This document shows positions 8,141 to 15,389 of a DNA stretch of 64,000 nt, in pieces. Source of the stretch: Fibrobacter sp. (GTDB lineage: Bacteria; Fibrobacterota; Fibrobacteria; Fibrobacterales; Fibrobacteraceae). The notes beneath the pieces were generated by a model. It saw only the letters and a program-made list of their open reading frames with translations. It was not told where the DNA came from and searched no databases. Numbering within the stretch: position 1 is the first letter of the stretch; each line of letters opens with the position of its first letter. The stretch spans positions 124,001-188,000 of the forward strand of contig JAKSIJ010000003.1 of assembly GCA_024398875.1 (NCBI GenBank). The letters are read 5' to 3'. The position numbers were made by a program, and so were the translations under genes.

Positions 8141-9262
8141 TTACTCAGAGTCCTTGAGACAACGGACAGAGAACCCGTGGTTCTTGCTGAAGTCGCTCAG
8201 GTACGCGTCGCCGCGTCCGTAGAGCAAGCGCATGTGGTACGCGTCGTAGCTACTGTACTCTGTAGAACTCCAGAAGCACGCGCTGTGGCCCTCGAGGTTG
8301 CTGTAACCCCCGCAGCCGTCCTCGTAGCCGGCAGGGAGCGCCGAGAAGCCGAAGGCGTCCTCGTTGGTGATGCCACTAAACGCAAGCCAGCCTGATGCCG
8401 CCTTGAGCTTCTGACCCGCAGTTGATTGGCCGCCAATCGCCGTGAATAGGGCATTCCACTCCGTTTGATTCGGCAGGTGCCAGCCTTCGGGGCATACGCC
8501 ACGCACCGGATAAGTCGGCGAGCATTTTTTTTCATAGCCGCAGCCCTTGCCGTTTGTACTCCACGTGCCAACGCTATCCATGGCAGCACCCCACGTGTAA
8601 AGGCGGCCGTACTTGTAAAGGCGGCCGTACTTGGTGCAGTTGTCTTTGTAGCAGTAGCTATTCCCCGTCTCGTAATTCAGGTTCTCGGCCATCCACGTCT
8701 GAGTGCCGATTTTCACCGTCTTGTAAGTCAGACCGTCACGCAGGTCCGTCAGGGTATTGCTGCTGCTATCGTAAACGCTGGCGTCGCTGCTGCCGCCGGG
8801 AACGCTTGCGGAAGAGCCTTCCACGCCTTCGGAGCCGCTGGAGTCCGGCTCTTCGGAAGCGCTGGACTTGGTCGATGTTCCTGCCGAAGAAGGATTGTCC
8901 TTGCTGTCGCTGGAGTCGTCGGTCACTCCGGCGGGATCGTTGGACTTGCTATCGCTCGACTTGTCACTCGATGAAGAGAAATCGCAGTCCATCTTCTCGA
9001 TGAGGGTCCCGATGACCCAGCCGTTGTTACCATCGCACACAGCCATGTCATGGTATTCCGTCAGGTAGGTGGCAACGCACTTCTGACTCTTGCCGCAGTC
9101 GTAGTCCGACAGTTCCATGAATGTCTCGACGGTGTCGGGAATACCCCCACGGTTGCTACCATCGCTAGACCCGCTAGTGGAGCTATCATCGCCGCAGGCG
9201 TTAAAGGCGAGCAGCGCAAAAGCGACGGCACCCACCAATCCAATTTTCTTTATCGTATTCAT
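8141..9262 (-). CDS. FISUMP lipoprotein
   Basis: The protein has 373 residues. The lipoprotein signal MNTIKKIGLVGAVAFALLAF ends at C23 (NAC). After the signal comes a conserved spacer (VETFMELSDYDCGKSQKCVATYLTE in part, shared with the next gene upstream), then a long Ser/Asp linker (about 95-165). One FISUMP domain fills about 170-373 (RDGLTYKTVKIG, WMAENLNY, GVCPEGWHLPNQTEW, FGFSALPAG, FWSSTE, FSVRCLKDSE). Inside the domain KYGRLY is duplicated by an 18-bp tandem repeat at 8597-8632. The signal differs from the two genes downstream but resembles the two upstream, so the array mixes two sub-lineages. Confidence 0.92.
   Translation of the reverse strand: MNTIKKIGLVGAVAFALLAFNACGDDSSTSGSSDGSNRGGIPDTVETFMELSDYDCGKSQKCVATYLTEYHDMAVCDGNNGWVIGTLIEKMDCDFSSSSDKSSDSKSNDPAGVTDDSSDSKDNPSSAGTSTKSSASEEPDSSGSEGVEGSSASVPGGSSDASVYDSSSNTLTDLRDGLTYKTVKIGTQTWMAENLNYETGNSYCYKDNCTKYGRLYKYGRLYTWGAAMDSVGTWSTNGKGCGYEKKCSPTYPVRGVCPEGWHLPNQTEWNALFTAIGGQSTAGQKLKAASGWLAFSGITNEDAFGFSALPAGYEDGCGGYSNLEGHSACFWSSTEYSSYDAYHMRLLYGRGDAYLSDFSKNHGFSVRCLKDSE
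8597..8632. repeat. 18-bp perfect tandem duplication inside a FISUMP domain
   Basis: GTAAAGGCGGCCGTACTT occurs twice in a row (8597-8614 and 8615-8632). It adds six residues, giving KYGRLYKYGRLYTW where other FISUMP domains have a single GRLYTW. Confidence 0.95.
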
Positions 9263-9336
9263 TTTAAAACTCTGTTAAAAGTGGTTATGCGCAGGGATTC
9301 TGAAAATGGGAGCATTTTCGTGCAGGATTCGTCTTG

Positions 9337-10620
9337 CTAATCCTTGAGGCAACGCAAACTTCGACTGATGCCCTTGTTGTTGCTGCCTTGGTATGCATAG
9401 TCGTGATCGAAATAGAAGTACTGGATCCACGCGGAGATGCTATCATCCTCAGAGGCCGTCCACAAGACGGCGTCGTAGTGCTCATTCTTCATACCGCCAC
9501 CGATGCCCTTGAAACCGGCGGGGACCACAGAGAATCCATACCTGTCGATACCGTTACCGCTCTTGTCACCATTATCTTCCCAACCGCTAGTGGATTTTAG
9601 CAACGAACCAGCGGTATTGGAACCTCCGATGTTTTTGTAAAGGCTGCTGTACTCCTCATTCGTAGGCACGTGCCAGCCCTCGGGGCAAATGCCGCGGTGC
9701 GGGCTGTTAGGGGTACAAGTCTTGCCATAGCCGCACTTGGTCTCTGCGTTTACGCTGAACCGGGCTGCACTATCCATCACTGCACTCCAGGTATAAAGGC
9801 GACCATACTTATCGCAGTTGGCGCTGTTTCCGTAGCACCAGCTAGTGGAGTCGGAAGTGTAACCACTATAGCTGTACTTCACACCCACGTAGCGATAGTT
9901 CAAATTCTGCGCCATCCAGGTTTGACAATTTTCGTTGTTGCTGTCACAGATTTCAGTGGTCTTGTAAACCTGGCCGTCACGGGTGTCTAGCATTTCGCCA
10001 TATTTGCCAATGGCAAGCATCTCCTGATTCAAGTATTCGAGTGATGACGTTGCGTCCTTGCAGTCGAGACCCGCAGGGCAATTCGTCTTATAATATCCAG
10101 TAGGCATCACCTTCGCCGCATTGCCACTAGATCCGCTAGATTGCTTCGCTCCTGCGGAGCTCGCAATGACGCAAGAAGAACTTGACGAATGGCCTTTTTT
10201 GCTGTCGGAAGAATAATTGTCTTCATCACTATCGGAAGAGTAATCATCTTCGCTGTCAGAGGAATAATCCTCATCTTCGCTGTCGGAAGAGTAATCCTCG
10301 TCATCGTGGGAGTCGCTGGATTCCGCAAAGTCGCAGTCCATCTTCTCGATGAGAGTCCCGAACACCCAGCCGTCCTCGCCGTCGCACACGGCCTTGTCGT
10401 TGAATTCCACCAGATAGGTGGCGATGCACTTCTGGCTCTCGCCGCAAGGCACATCCGACAGCAGTTCTTCCATCGTCTGCACCGTATCGGGAACGCCCGC
10501 GCGGCCTCCCCCGTTATCGCCGGGTCCACTGCTGGAACCCGAATCATCGCCGCAGGCGTTAAAGGTGAACAGCGCAAAAGCGACCGCGCTGGTGAGTGTG
10601 ATTTTTTTGAATGTGTTCAT
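9337..10620 (-). CDS. FISUMP lipoprotein with acidic Ser-Asp repeats
   Basis: The protein has 427 residues. The lipoprotein signal MNTFKKITLTSAVAFALFTF ends at C23 (NAC). A conserved Cys-containing spacer is shared with the gene at 8141-9262. An acidic repeat region (about 117-143) has several DYSSDSED-like units; its serines are flanked by acids, so metal binding or modification is possible but unproven. The FISUMP domain is at about 215-427 (RDGQVYKTTEI, WMAQNLNY, GICPEGWHVPTNEEY, YGFSVVPAG, SLRCLKD) and has an extra Cys pair (CDSNNENC). The linker contains VIASSAGAKQSS from an in-frame repeat. The fragment at 2633-3064 is a partial copy of this gene. Confidence 0.92.
   Translation of the reverse strand: MNTFKKITLTSAVAFALFTFNACGDDSGSSSGPGDNGGGRAGVPDTVQTMEELLSDVPCGESQKCIATYLVEFNDKAVCDGEDGWVFGTLIEKMDCDFAESSDSHDDEDYSSDSEDEDYSSDSEDDYSSDSDEDNYSSDSKKGHSSSSSCVIASSAGAKQSSGSSGNAAKVMPTGYYKTNCPAGLDCKDATSSLEYLNQEMLAIGKYGEMLDTRDGQVYKTTEICDSNNENCQTWMAQNLNYRYVGVKYSYSGYTSDSTSWCYGNSANCDKYGRLYTWSAVMDSAARFSVNAETKCGYGKTCTPNSPHRGICPEGWHVPTNEEYSSLYKNIGGSNTAGSLLKSTSGWEDNGDKSGNGIDRYGFSVVPAGFKGIGGGMKNEHYDAVLWTASEDDSISAWIQYFYFDHDYAYQGSNNKGISRSLRCLKD
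10136..10171 (-). repeat. REP-like palindromic element in frame (encodes VIASSAGAKQS)
   Basis: On the reverse strand the element begins CGTCATTGCGAG and ends GAAGCAATCTAG. Paired arms are GCTCC (10148-10152) with GGAGC (10156-10160) and TTGC (10141-10144) with GCAA (10163-10166). Non-coding relatives lie at 24302-24336 and 34573-34603 in this window. Confidence 0.75.
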
Positions 10621-10759
10621 GTTAAAACTCTGTTAAAAGTGTCTATGCAAATCTTGCGGTGTTGAAGGATGCCGATTTTGCAGTCATCACGAGCAAATTT
10701 TCCTTGCTGATTTTTTTAGACATATCGACCTCAATAATATAACGCAAAGCAGTCTTTAA

Positions 10760-11707
10760 TTAGGCTTTGATTTTACTATTCATTACGCAACGGACGGAGA
10801 AGGCGTAGTACTTGTAGTTGTGGTACATGTCGCCTTTTTCGAGGTCCCAGACCAAGCCCAGATAGTAGGCTTCGTAACTATCATACTCGCTAGCAGACCA
10901 GAATCTAGCATGGACGCCATCGTGGTAGAAAAAGATGTCTCCCCTAAAGCCAGCGGGGAGCGCAGAGAAGCCATAGGCATCTGTACCATTACGCTTATAC
11001 CACCCGCTACCGGACTTGAGTATGTCGCCTGCGATACTGGAACCCCCCACAGTTTCTACTAGGGTGTTGAATTCAGCTTTGGTAGGCAGGTGCCAGTCAG
11101 AGGGGCAAATGCCCTGGATTGGGGTCGCCGGTTTCAAGGTGGCGTCACATTCTTTACCGTAATCGCAGTCGGCATTATTCCTGGCCACAACCCAAGTGTA
11201 AAGGCGACCGGTCACGCCACAGTTCTTGTCAACATTGTTGTAGCAGCCACTCCATGCATAGCTCGTATTAAACACATTACCCGGATCGTAATTTAGGTTT
11301 TCAGCCATCCATACCTGATCTCCGATCTTTACGGTCTTGTAGGTTTTTCCATCGCGTTTGTCCGTCATGGTGCCGTAGGTAATCTCAGGATTCAAACGGT
11401 CTTCCTTGGGAACATCGAAAGACCAAAATGAGACACTAGACGAAGAACTTTTTTCACTGCTAGAGGAAGAATACTCTGCATCAACATCAGATGAGGAAGA
11501 CCTGTCCACATCATCGAGAGAACTCGAAGAGTTCGCGATAATCGAAGAAAAACTGCTAGATTCCGGGTCGATGCCCGAAATGACAGAAGAGGATGATTCG
11601 TTTTCGCCAGATGCGCTGGTGGAGTTGGAGTCGTCGCCGCAGGCGTTAAAGGCGAACAGCGCAAAAGCGACGACACTCACCAAACCAATTTTCTTAAACA
11701 TTTTCAT
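10760..11707 (-). CDS. FISUMP lipoprotein, first gene of the leftward array
   Basis: The protein has 315 residues. The lipoprotein signal MKMFKKIGLVSVVAFALFAF ends at C23 (NAC). The linker (about 25-95) is almost pure Ser/Glu/Asp. The FISUMP domain follows at about 105-315 (RDGKTYKTVKIG, VWMAENLNYDPG, GRLYTWVVA, GICPSDWHLPTKAEF, YGFSALPAG, FWSASEYDSY, FSVRCVMNSK). The last residues (SKIKA) differ from the usual VKD ending. The linker includes VISGIDPESS from a repeat-like sequence at 11556-11586. The gene is divergent from the small lipoprotein at 11958, and 139 bp separate it from the next array gene. Confidence 0.92.
   Translation of the reverse strand: MKMFKKIGLVSVVAFALFAFNACGDDSNSTSASGENESSSSVISGIDPESSSFSSIIANSSSSLDDVDRSSSSDVDAEYSSSSSEKSSSSSVSFWSFDVPKEDRLNPEITYGTMTDKRDGKTYKTVKIGDQVWMAENLNYDPGNVFNTSYAWSGCYNNVDKNCGVTGRLYTWVVARNNADCDYGKECDATLKPATPIQGICPSDWHLPTKAEFNTLVETVGGSSIAGDILKSGSGWYKRNGTDAYGFSALPAGFRGDIFFYHDGVHARFWSASEYDSYEAYYLGLVWDLEKGDMYHNYKYYAFSVRCVMNSKIKA
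11556..11586 (-). repeat. Palindromic repeat-like sequence in frame (encodes VISGIDPESS)
   Basis: The reverse strand reads CTGTCATTTCGGGC, five bases, then CCCGGAATCTAG. The TCATTnCGGG...CCCGGAATC pattern is a common dispersed palindrome. It is in frame in the serine linker. Confidence 0.55.
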
Positions 11708-11900
11708 ATCAAATCTACCTCAAGTCTAACATTTCAAATCTAAAAAAAGGAACTTGAAATTCAATACTTTTAAAATGACGAGTGAAATTTTTTCTCAACT
11801 CTTTGGAGCGAAATTTCTCCATATGTCTCAATGTGTGGCATATAAAAATTTTTGCAGAAAAAACAGAAAAAAAAATCGTCAAAATAGAACAAAATATGTC

Positions 11901-11929
11901 TTGATACTTTTTGAAGCAAGACCTAGATT
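11901..11929 (+). promoter_or_regulatory. Candidate sigma70-type promoter for the small lipoprotein
   Basis: TTGATA (11901-11906), a 17-nt spacer and TAGATT (11924-11929) lie about 30 nt upstream of the start at 11958. The rest of the divergent gap (11708-11900) is A/T-rich with no further clear signal. Confidence 0.5.
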
Positions 11930-11957
11930 TCTTTCAGTTTTATACCAAGGAGTAAAT

Positions 11958-12257
11958 ATGAAAAAAATCGCACTCATCTCTGTTGTCGCCGCTGCCGCAA
12001 TGTTCGCCGCATGTAGCGATGATTCCTCTTCTTCCGGCGCAAGCTCCAAGGCATGCGTGTACAAGCACGAAGGCAAGGTGACCAACTGCACCGCCGATGC
12101 CGAAATGATTGAAACCATGTGCGAAGGCGACAATGCCGAACTGGTTGAATCCTGCCCCGAAGGCTACACTGCTGAATGCCCGACCGGAGATAAGATGTTC
12201 GGCACCGAATACTACTATGGCGAAGGCGCTGAATGCCCATCCTTCCTCGCACAGTAA
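11958..12257 (+). CDS. Small cysteine-rich lipoprotein of unknown function
   Basis: The 99-residue protein has the signal MKKIALISVVAAAAMFAAC with lipid cysteine C19. A short Ser-rich stretch and then about 70 residues with six further cysteines follow (ACVYKHEG, NCTADAE, MCEGD, SCPEGY, ECPTGD, ECPSF), which could form disulfides in the periplasm or at the surface. The start at 11958 has AAGGAG 6 nt upstream; an open frame further upstream is A/T-rich and unlikely to be coding. It is a single-gene unit between its own candidate promoter and a terminator at 12279-12308. I do not recognise a family. Confidence 0.85.
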   Translation: MKKIALISVVAAAAMFAACSDDSSSSGASSKACVYKHEGKVTNCTADAEMIETMCEGDNAELVESCPEGYTAECPTGDKMFGTEYYYGEGAECPSFLAQ

Positions 12258-12278
12258 TTTTCACCCTTTAGGAAAAGG

Positions 12279-12308
12279 AAGCCTCGCCCTTAAGCGGGGC
12301 TTTTCTTT
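12279..12308 (+). terminator. Rho-independent terminator of the small lipoprotein
   Basis: AAGCCTCGC pairs with GCGGGGCTT (one G-U pair) around CCTTAA, followed by TTCTTTT. It lies 22 nt after the stop codon. Confidence 0.85.
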
Positions 12309-12445
12309 TGAAAAGAAACCTCCCATCCTTCTCTATATGTTACACTGTGTGACATACAGAGAAATGCCGATTATTTCAAGTTGAAATAATTTCTTCTTTC
12401 CCTTTTTATCGGTGTGAAAAAATTGCAAATTCACGCTTAAAAACA

Positions 12446-12453
12446 TAAATTTG
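12446..12453 (+). promoter_or_regulatory. TAnnTTTG -10-like box of the TIGR02147/FISUMP pair
   Basis: TAAATTTG ends 10 nt before the ATG at 12464, and there is no ribosome-binding site between them. It matches the known Bacteroidetes -10 consensus TAnnTTTG and suggests a very short leader. Confidence 0.45.
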
Positions 12454-12463
12454 AAATCGCCCC

Positions 12464-13282
12464 ATGAAACCAATTTCTGACTACAGCGATTATCGCCATT
12501 ACATCAAGGATTTCTATGAAGAACGCAAACTGATGACGGGCTTGTCTTGGCGCGGCTTCAACAAAATGGCGGGATACGCCTCCCCAAAATTCCTGAAACT
12601 GGTGTGCGAAGGCAAGTCGAAACTGAGCAGTGTCGGCGCAACCCGTTTGGCAAAGGTCATGGGGCTATCCAAAGTCCAAACCACCTATTTTTTGGCGCTG
12701 GTCACCTATTGCAACACTCCTGTGGAACGTAAAAAGCGCGCCGCTTTCGAACTCATGCAGGATATCATCAAAAACGATAAAGTCCGAGTTGTCGGGGACG
12801 ACGCCTACGAGTATTTCAAGAACTGGTGGAACCCCGTATTGAGGGAGTTGGCTCCCAGGGTCTCCATCGCCATACCGTCAAAAATGGCGGGCATGCTCCA
12901 CGAATACGTATCCTACGAGGATGTGAAAAAATCTCTGGAATTCATGGTCCAAGCGGGATTCCTAAAAAAACAGGGGAAGAATTACGTACAAACCGACAAG
13001 GCCATTCTGGGGTCGTCCGAAAAGATTCCGAAGGCCATCCGCAACATGCATAAGCAAATGGCTTGGTTTGCAGAGAAGGCCATTGAAAATTTCCCGGTGA
13101 GTGACCGAAATTTTTCGGGAATGACCATTGCCGTGAATCGGGCGAATTACGAACAGATTGTGGAGGAACTCAACATCTGCCGCAAGAAAATTGCCGAAAT
13201 CGTCTCGGCGGCAGAGGATTGCGATAGGATTTACCGGCTGAACCTGCAGTTGTTCCCGTTGACGAAAGAGATTGAAAAATGA
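12464..13282 (+). CDS. TIGR02147-family protein (probable regulator)
   Basis: The 272-residue protein begins MKPISDYSDYRHYIKDFYEERK. This opening, with the following LSWRGFNKMAGYASPKFLKLVCEGKSKLS in pieces, is typical of the TIGR02147 paralogous family of Fibrobacter. The N-terminal 80 residues look like a Cro/HTH-type fold (SPKFLKLVCEGKSKLS, then a second helix pair, VMGLSKVQTTYFLALV). The rest is helical (DUF4423-like) with a YVSYEDVKKSLEFMVQAGFLKK segment like a winged helix. There is no signal peptide, so it is cytoplasmic. It overlaps the FISUMP lipoprotein gene by 4 nt (ATGA), so the two are translationally coupled. Regulation of its partner or of envelope genes is an inference. Confidence 0.88.
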   Translation: MKPISDYSDYRHYIKDFYEERKLMTGLSWRGFNKMAGYASPKFLKLVCEGKSKLSSVGATRLAKVMGLSKVQTTYFLALVTYCNTPVERKKRAAFELMQDIIKNDKVRVVGDDAYEYFKNWWNPVLRELAPRVSIAIPSKMAGMLHEYVSYEDVKKSLEFMVQAGFLKKQGKNYVQTDKAILGSSEKIPKAIRNMHKQMAWFAEKAIENFPVSDRNFSGMTIAVNRANYEQIVEELNICRKKIAEIVSAAEDCDRIYRLNLQLFPLTKEIEK

Positions 13283-14652
13283 AGCACCATCTCGAAATCC
13301 TGACCATTCTATGCTTGTCTTCCCTGCTCTACGTCGCCTGTAGCGATTCGGGAGAAAAACTTGCCAACGGATACACCGAAGAACAGAATGCCACGAACCT
13401 GGATAGCGCCGCATACGCGAGGTTGATGACATGGGAGCCCAAGGTGGCTTTGAAGATAGTGAAGGTGGACGATGCGGAATTTGGCATGCCGTGGTATGAC
13501 GTCCAGTTCACGACTACAGGCGAGAATTCCTACGAAAATGCGGGCAAAACGGTGGACGAGGCTTGCTCCGTGACTTTGTATGCCGAACAGAACGGCGCTC
13601 GCATGAAATTGACACGCATTTACAAGAAGGACGTGTACACGGAATTCCTGGACCGTGATTCCTTGGATGCCGTGGTGGAAGACCATCTGGACAATTCCTA
13701 CATGGGCGAAAACGCCATGGCGAACTGCCAGGCGGATTCCTCTGCCTTTGTGGATTACTGCTCCGAAAACGAGGGAACCATAGCCGACCTGTTCAACTTG
13801 GGCACGTGCAGCGTTCTTCACCTGACATGCGTCCAGAAATTCAGGCCGGAAGTTACTGCCGGCGAATACCTGCAGGCCACCGCCAAGAAAATGAAGGACC
13901 GCTGCATCGCCGAATTCTACGCTCCCGAGGAATCTTCTTCCAGCGGTAATCCCGGCAGCAGTTCCAGCGACATTTCCGCCAGCAGTTCTAGCGACATTTC
14001 CGCCAGCAGTTCTAGCAGCTCCTTCAAGCCTTACGAGGGCGAAAAGAATGGCTGGCAGTACTTAAATTCTGATATCGAATACGGGACATTTACAGATGAA
14101 CGCGACGGCCAGGAATACAAGACCGTGAAAGTCGGCGATCAAGTCTGGATGGCGGAAAATCTGAACATCGAATATATGCCCGGTGAACAAAGCTGGTGCG
14201 GAGGCGGTAGCGAAGAAACGGAAGGCGATTGTTCCGTCTATGGTCGCCTATACACTTGGGAAGCGGCTACTACGGAAGCCTGCCCCGAAGGATGGCATCT
14301 CCCCAGCAATACCGAATGGAGTTCTTTCCTTAACAGTGAAGATGTTGGCGGAACCAGTACTGCAGGAAAGAATCTAAGAGCAAACGCACCTCTGTGGGAT
14401 CCTTACGAAAGCGCTATAAATGCTGATGTAGTGGGATTCTCGGCTTTGCCTGCAGGAGCCGTGACTACTGGCTACTTAGGAACTTCAAGTGGAAAATATG
14501 AAAGTGTAGGAATTACGGCTAATTTTTGGTCGTCTACCGTTGCCGACGAAAACAGAGCCTATTACTATTACATGAATTTCTACACGGATGCTTCATTTCA
14601 GGATTTCGCGTACAAAACCTTTGGCCATTCTGTCCGCTGCGTAGAGGATTAG
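13279..14652 (+). CDS. FISUMP lipoprotein coupled to a TIGR02147 protein
   Basis: The protein has 457 residues. The lipoprotein signal MKHHLEILTILCLSSLLYVAC has C21 as lipid site. Residues about 30-215 form an extra N-terminal domain absent from the array proteins (MTWEPKVALKIVKVDDAEFG..., several Cys); I do not recognise it. The serine linker at about 219-250 is made of a 24-bp repeat (SSSSDISA). The FISUMP domain is at about 265-457 (RDGQEYKTVKVGDQVWMAENL, GRLYTWEAA, ACPEGWHLPSNTEW, VGFSALPAG, NFWSST, HSVRCVED). The gene begins inside the stop of the upstream gene. It faces the PIN/small-protein operon, with only 13 bp between the stops. Confidence 0.92.
   Translation: MKHHLEILTILCLSSLLYVACSDSGEKLANGYTEEQNATNLDSAAYARLMTWEPKVALKIVKVDDAEFGMPWYDVQFTTTGENSYENAGKTVDEACSVTLYAEQNGARMKLTRIYKKDVYTEFLDRDSLDAVVEDHLDNSYMGENAMANCQADSSAFVDYCSENEGTIADLFNLGTCSVLHLTCVQKFRPEVTAGEYLQATAKKMKDRCIAEFYAPEESSSSGNPGSSSSDISASSSSDISASSSSSSFKPYEGEKNGWQYLNSDIEYGTFTDERDGQEYKTVKVGDQVWMAENLNIEYMPGEQSWCGGGSEETEGDCSVYGRLYTWEAATTEACPEGWHLPSNTEWSSFLNSEDVGGTSTAGKNLRANAPLWDPYESAINADVVGFSALPAGAVTTGYLGTSSGKYESVGITANFWSSTVADENRAYYYYMNFYTDASFQDFAYKTFGHSVRCVED
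13957..14016 (+). repeat. 24-bp tandem repeat (2.5 copies) in the serine linker
   Basis: The unit AGCAGTTC(C/T)AGCGACATTTCCGCC lies at 13957-13980 and 13981-14004, followed by half a unit. It encodes (SSSSDISA)n in frame, so copy-number change would alter linker length without a frameshift. Confidence 0.95.
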
Positions 14653-14665
14653 TTAGAAGAAAAAC

Positions 14666-14851
14666 TTACGGGGTGTAGTTCTCCCGTTTTTCGCGAAGGG
14701 CCTGGATTTGAGCCTGGACACGCATTGCGGATTCGTGTATATCCGCAAGATATTCCCCAATGGGACGATTTTTATATTCCTCATAGTGGGCTTCGCGAAT
14801 CTTATGGATGTCTTCAACAGTGAAGTCCTTTGATATTTCTACTTTCTCCAT
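14666..14851 (-). CDS. Small protein paired with a PIN toxin (candidate antitoxin)
   Basis: The 61-residue protein begins MEKVEISKDFTVEDIHKIREAHYEEYKNRP and then GEYLADIHESAMRVQAQIQALREKR. It is highly charged and helical. The FTVEDIHKIREAHYEE part resembles the short partners that I know from downstream of PIN-domain genes. It starts 2 nt after the toxin stop, with GGGAG inside the toxin's end, so the pair is co-translated. Toxin-first order is unusual for VapBC. Antitoxin function is inferred from position only. Confidence 0.75.
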   Translation of the reverse strand: MEKVEISKDFTVEDIHKIREAHYEEYKNRPIGEYLADIHESAMRVQAQIQALREKRENYTP

Positions 14852-14853
14852 AA

Positions 14854-15375
14854 TTACGATTCTCCCTCTTCCAAATTCTTCAATAGAATTGATGGGCTCA
14901 GAATTGCTATGGGATTATATCCTTCAATCTGCGCTATTTTCTGCATTCCACAAATAGTTCTGACATTCACCATATGTTTGAAATTCCACGACGCAATGCA
15001 ATCGCAGTCACTCAACAATGCTGAAGCAATATGAAAGCAGTCATCCATACTTTTAGCTGTTAAAATGCCCATTTCAATAATCTTTAACGCTAATCTAGCA
15101 CTTTCTTCGTATGAAGGCAACATTTCATGGTGAATTTCAGACAAACTTTTCAACATAAACGACTTTTTGGGTTCATAACACTTTTCAACTTCGTTAATTG
15201 TGAGTTCAGAAAGAACAACGTTGCATCTACCCCTCTTGAACATTTGCCACAAAGCCTGCGTGTCACGCATGCGTTCGGGAGAATCTTCTTGATGCAGATA
15301 ACTGATTACAGAAGTATCAAGATAAACCTTCAACTTCTTTTGAACTGAGGCAGGGACCTGATTTTCACAGTGCAT
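14854..15375 (-). CDS. PIN-domain protein, VapC-like candidate toxin
   Basis: The 173-residue protein starts at 15375 after AAGGAGATAAT. Conserved acidic PIN residues are visible: D20 in KVYLDTS, E62 in LTINEVEK, D111/D112 in SMDDCFHIA and the late DCDCIASWNFKHMVN segment (123-137). PIN toxins of this type cleave RNA with divalent metal. The first 14 residues (MHCENQVPASVQKK) are an extension before the fold. It forms an operon with the 61-residue protein downstream. A terminator of the upstream cytochrome operon ends only about 15 nt before its start codon. Confidence 0.88.
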   Translation of the reverse strand: MHCENQVPASVQKKLKVYLDTSVISYLHQEDSPERMRDTQALWQMFKRGRCNVVLSELTINEVEKCYEPKKSFMLKSLSEIHHEMLPSYEESARLALKIIEMGILTAKSMDDCFHIASALLSDCDCIASWNFKHMVNVRTICGMQKIAQIEGYNPIAILSPSILLKNLEEGES

Positions 15376-15389
15376 ATTATCTCCTTGAT

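Noticed and set aside
5360-11707. Diversity-generating retroelement targeting FISUMP domains
   Set aside because: No reverse transcriptase or template repeat is visible, and the differences are not confined to adenine positions as far as I can see.
11754-11957. N-terminal extension of the small lipoprotein
   Set aside because: It would hide the signal peptide, crosses a candidate promoter, and lacks a ribosome-binding site; ATG 11958 has AAGGAG.
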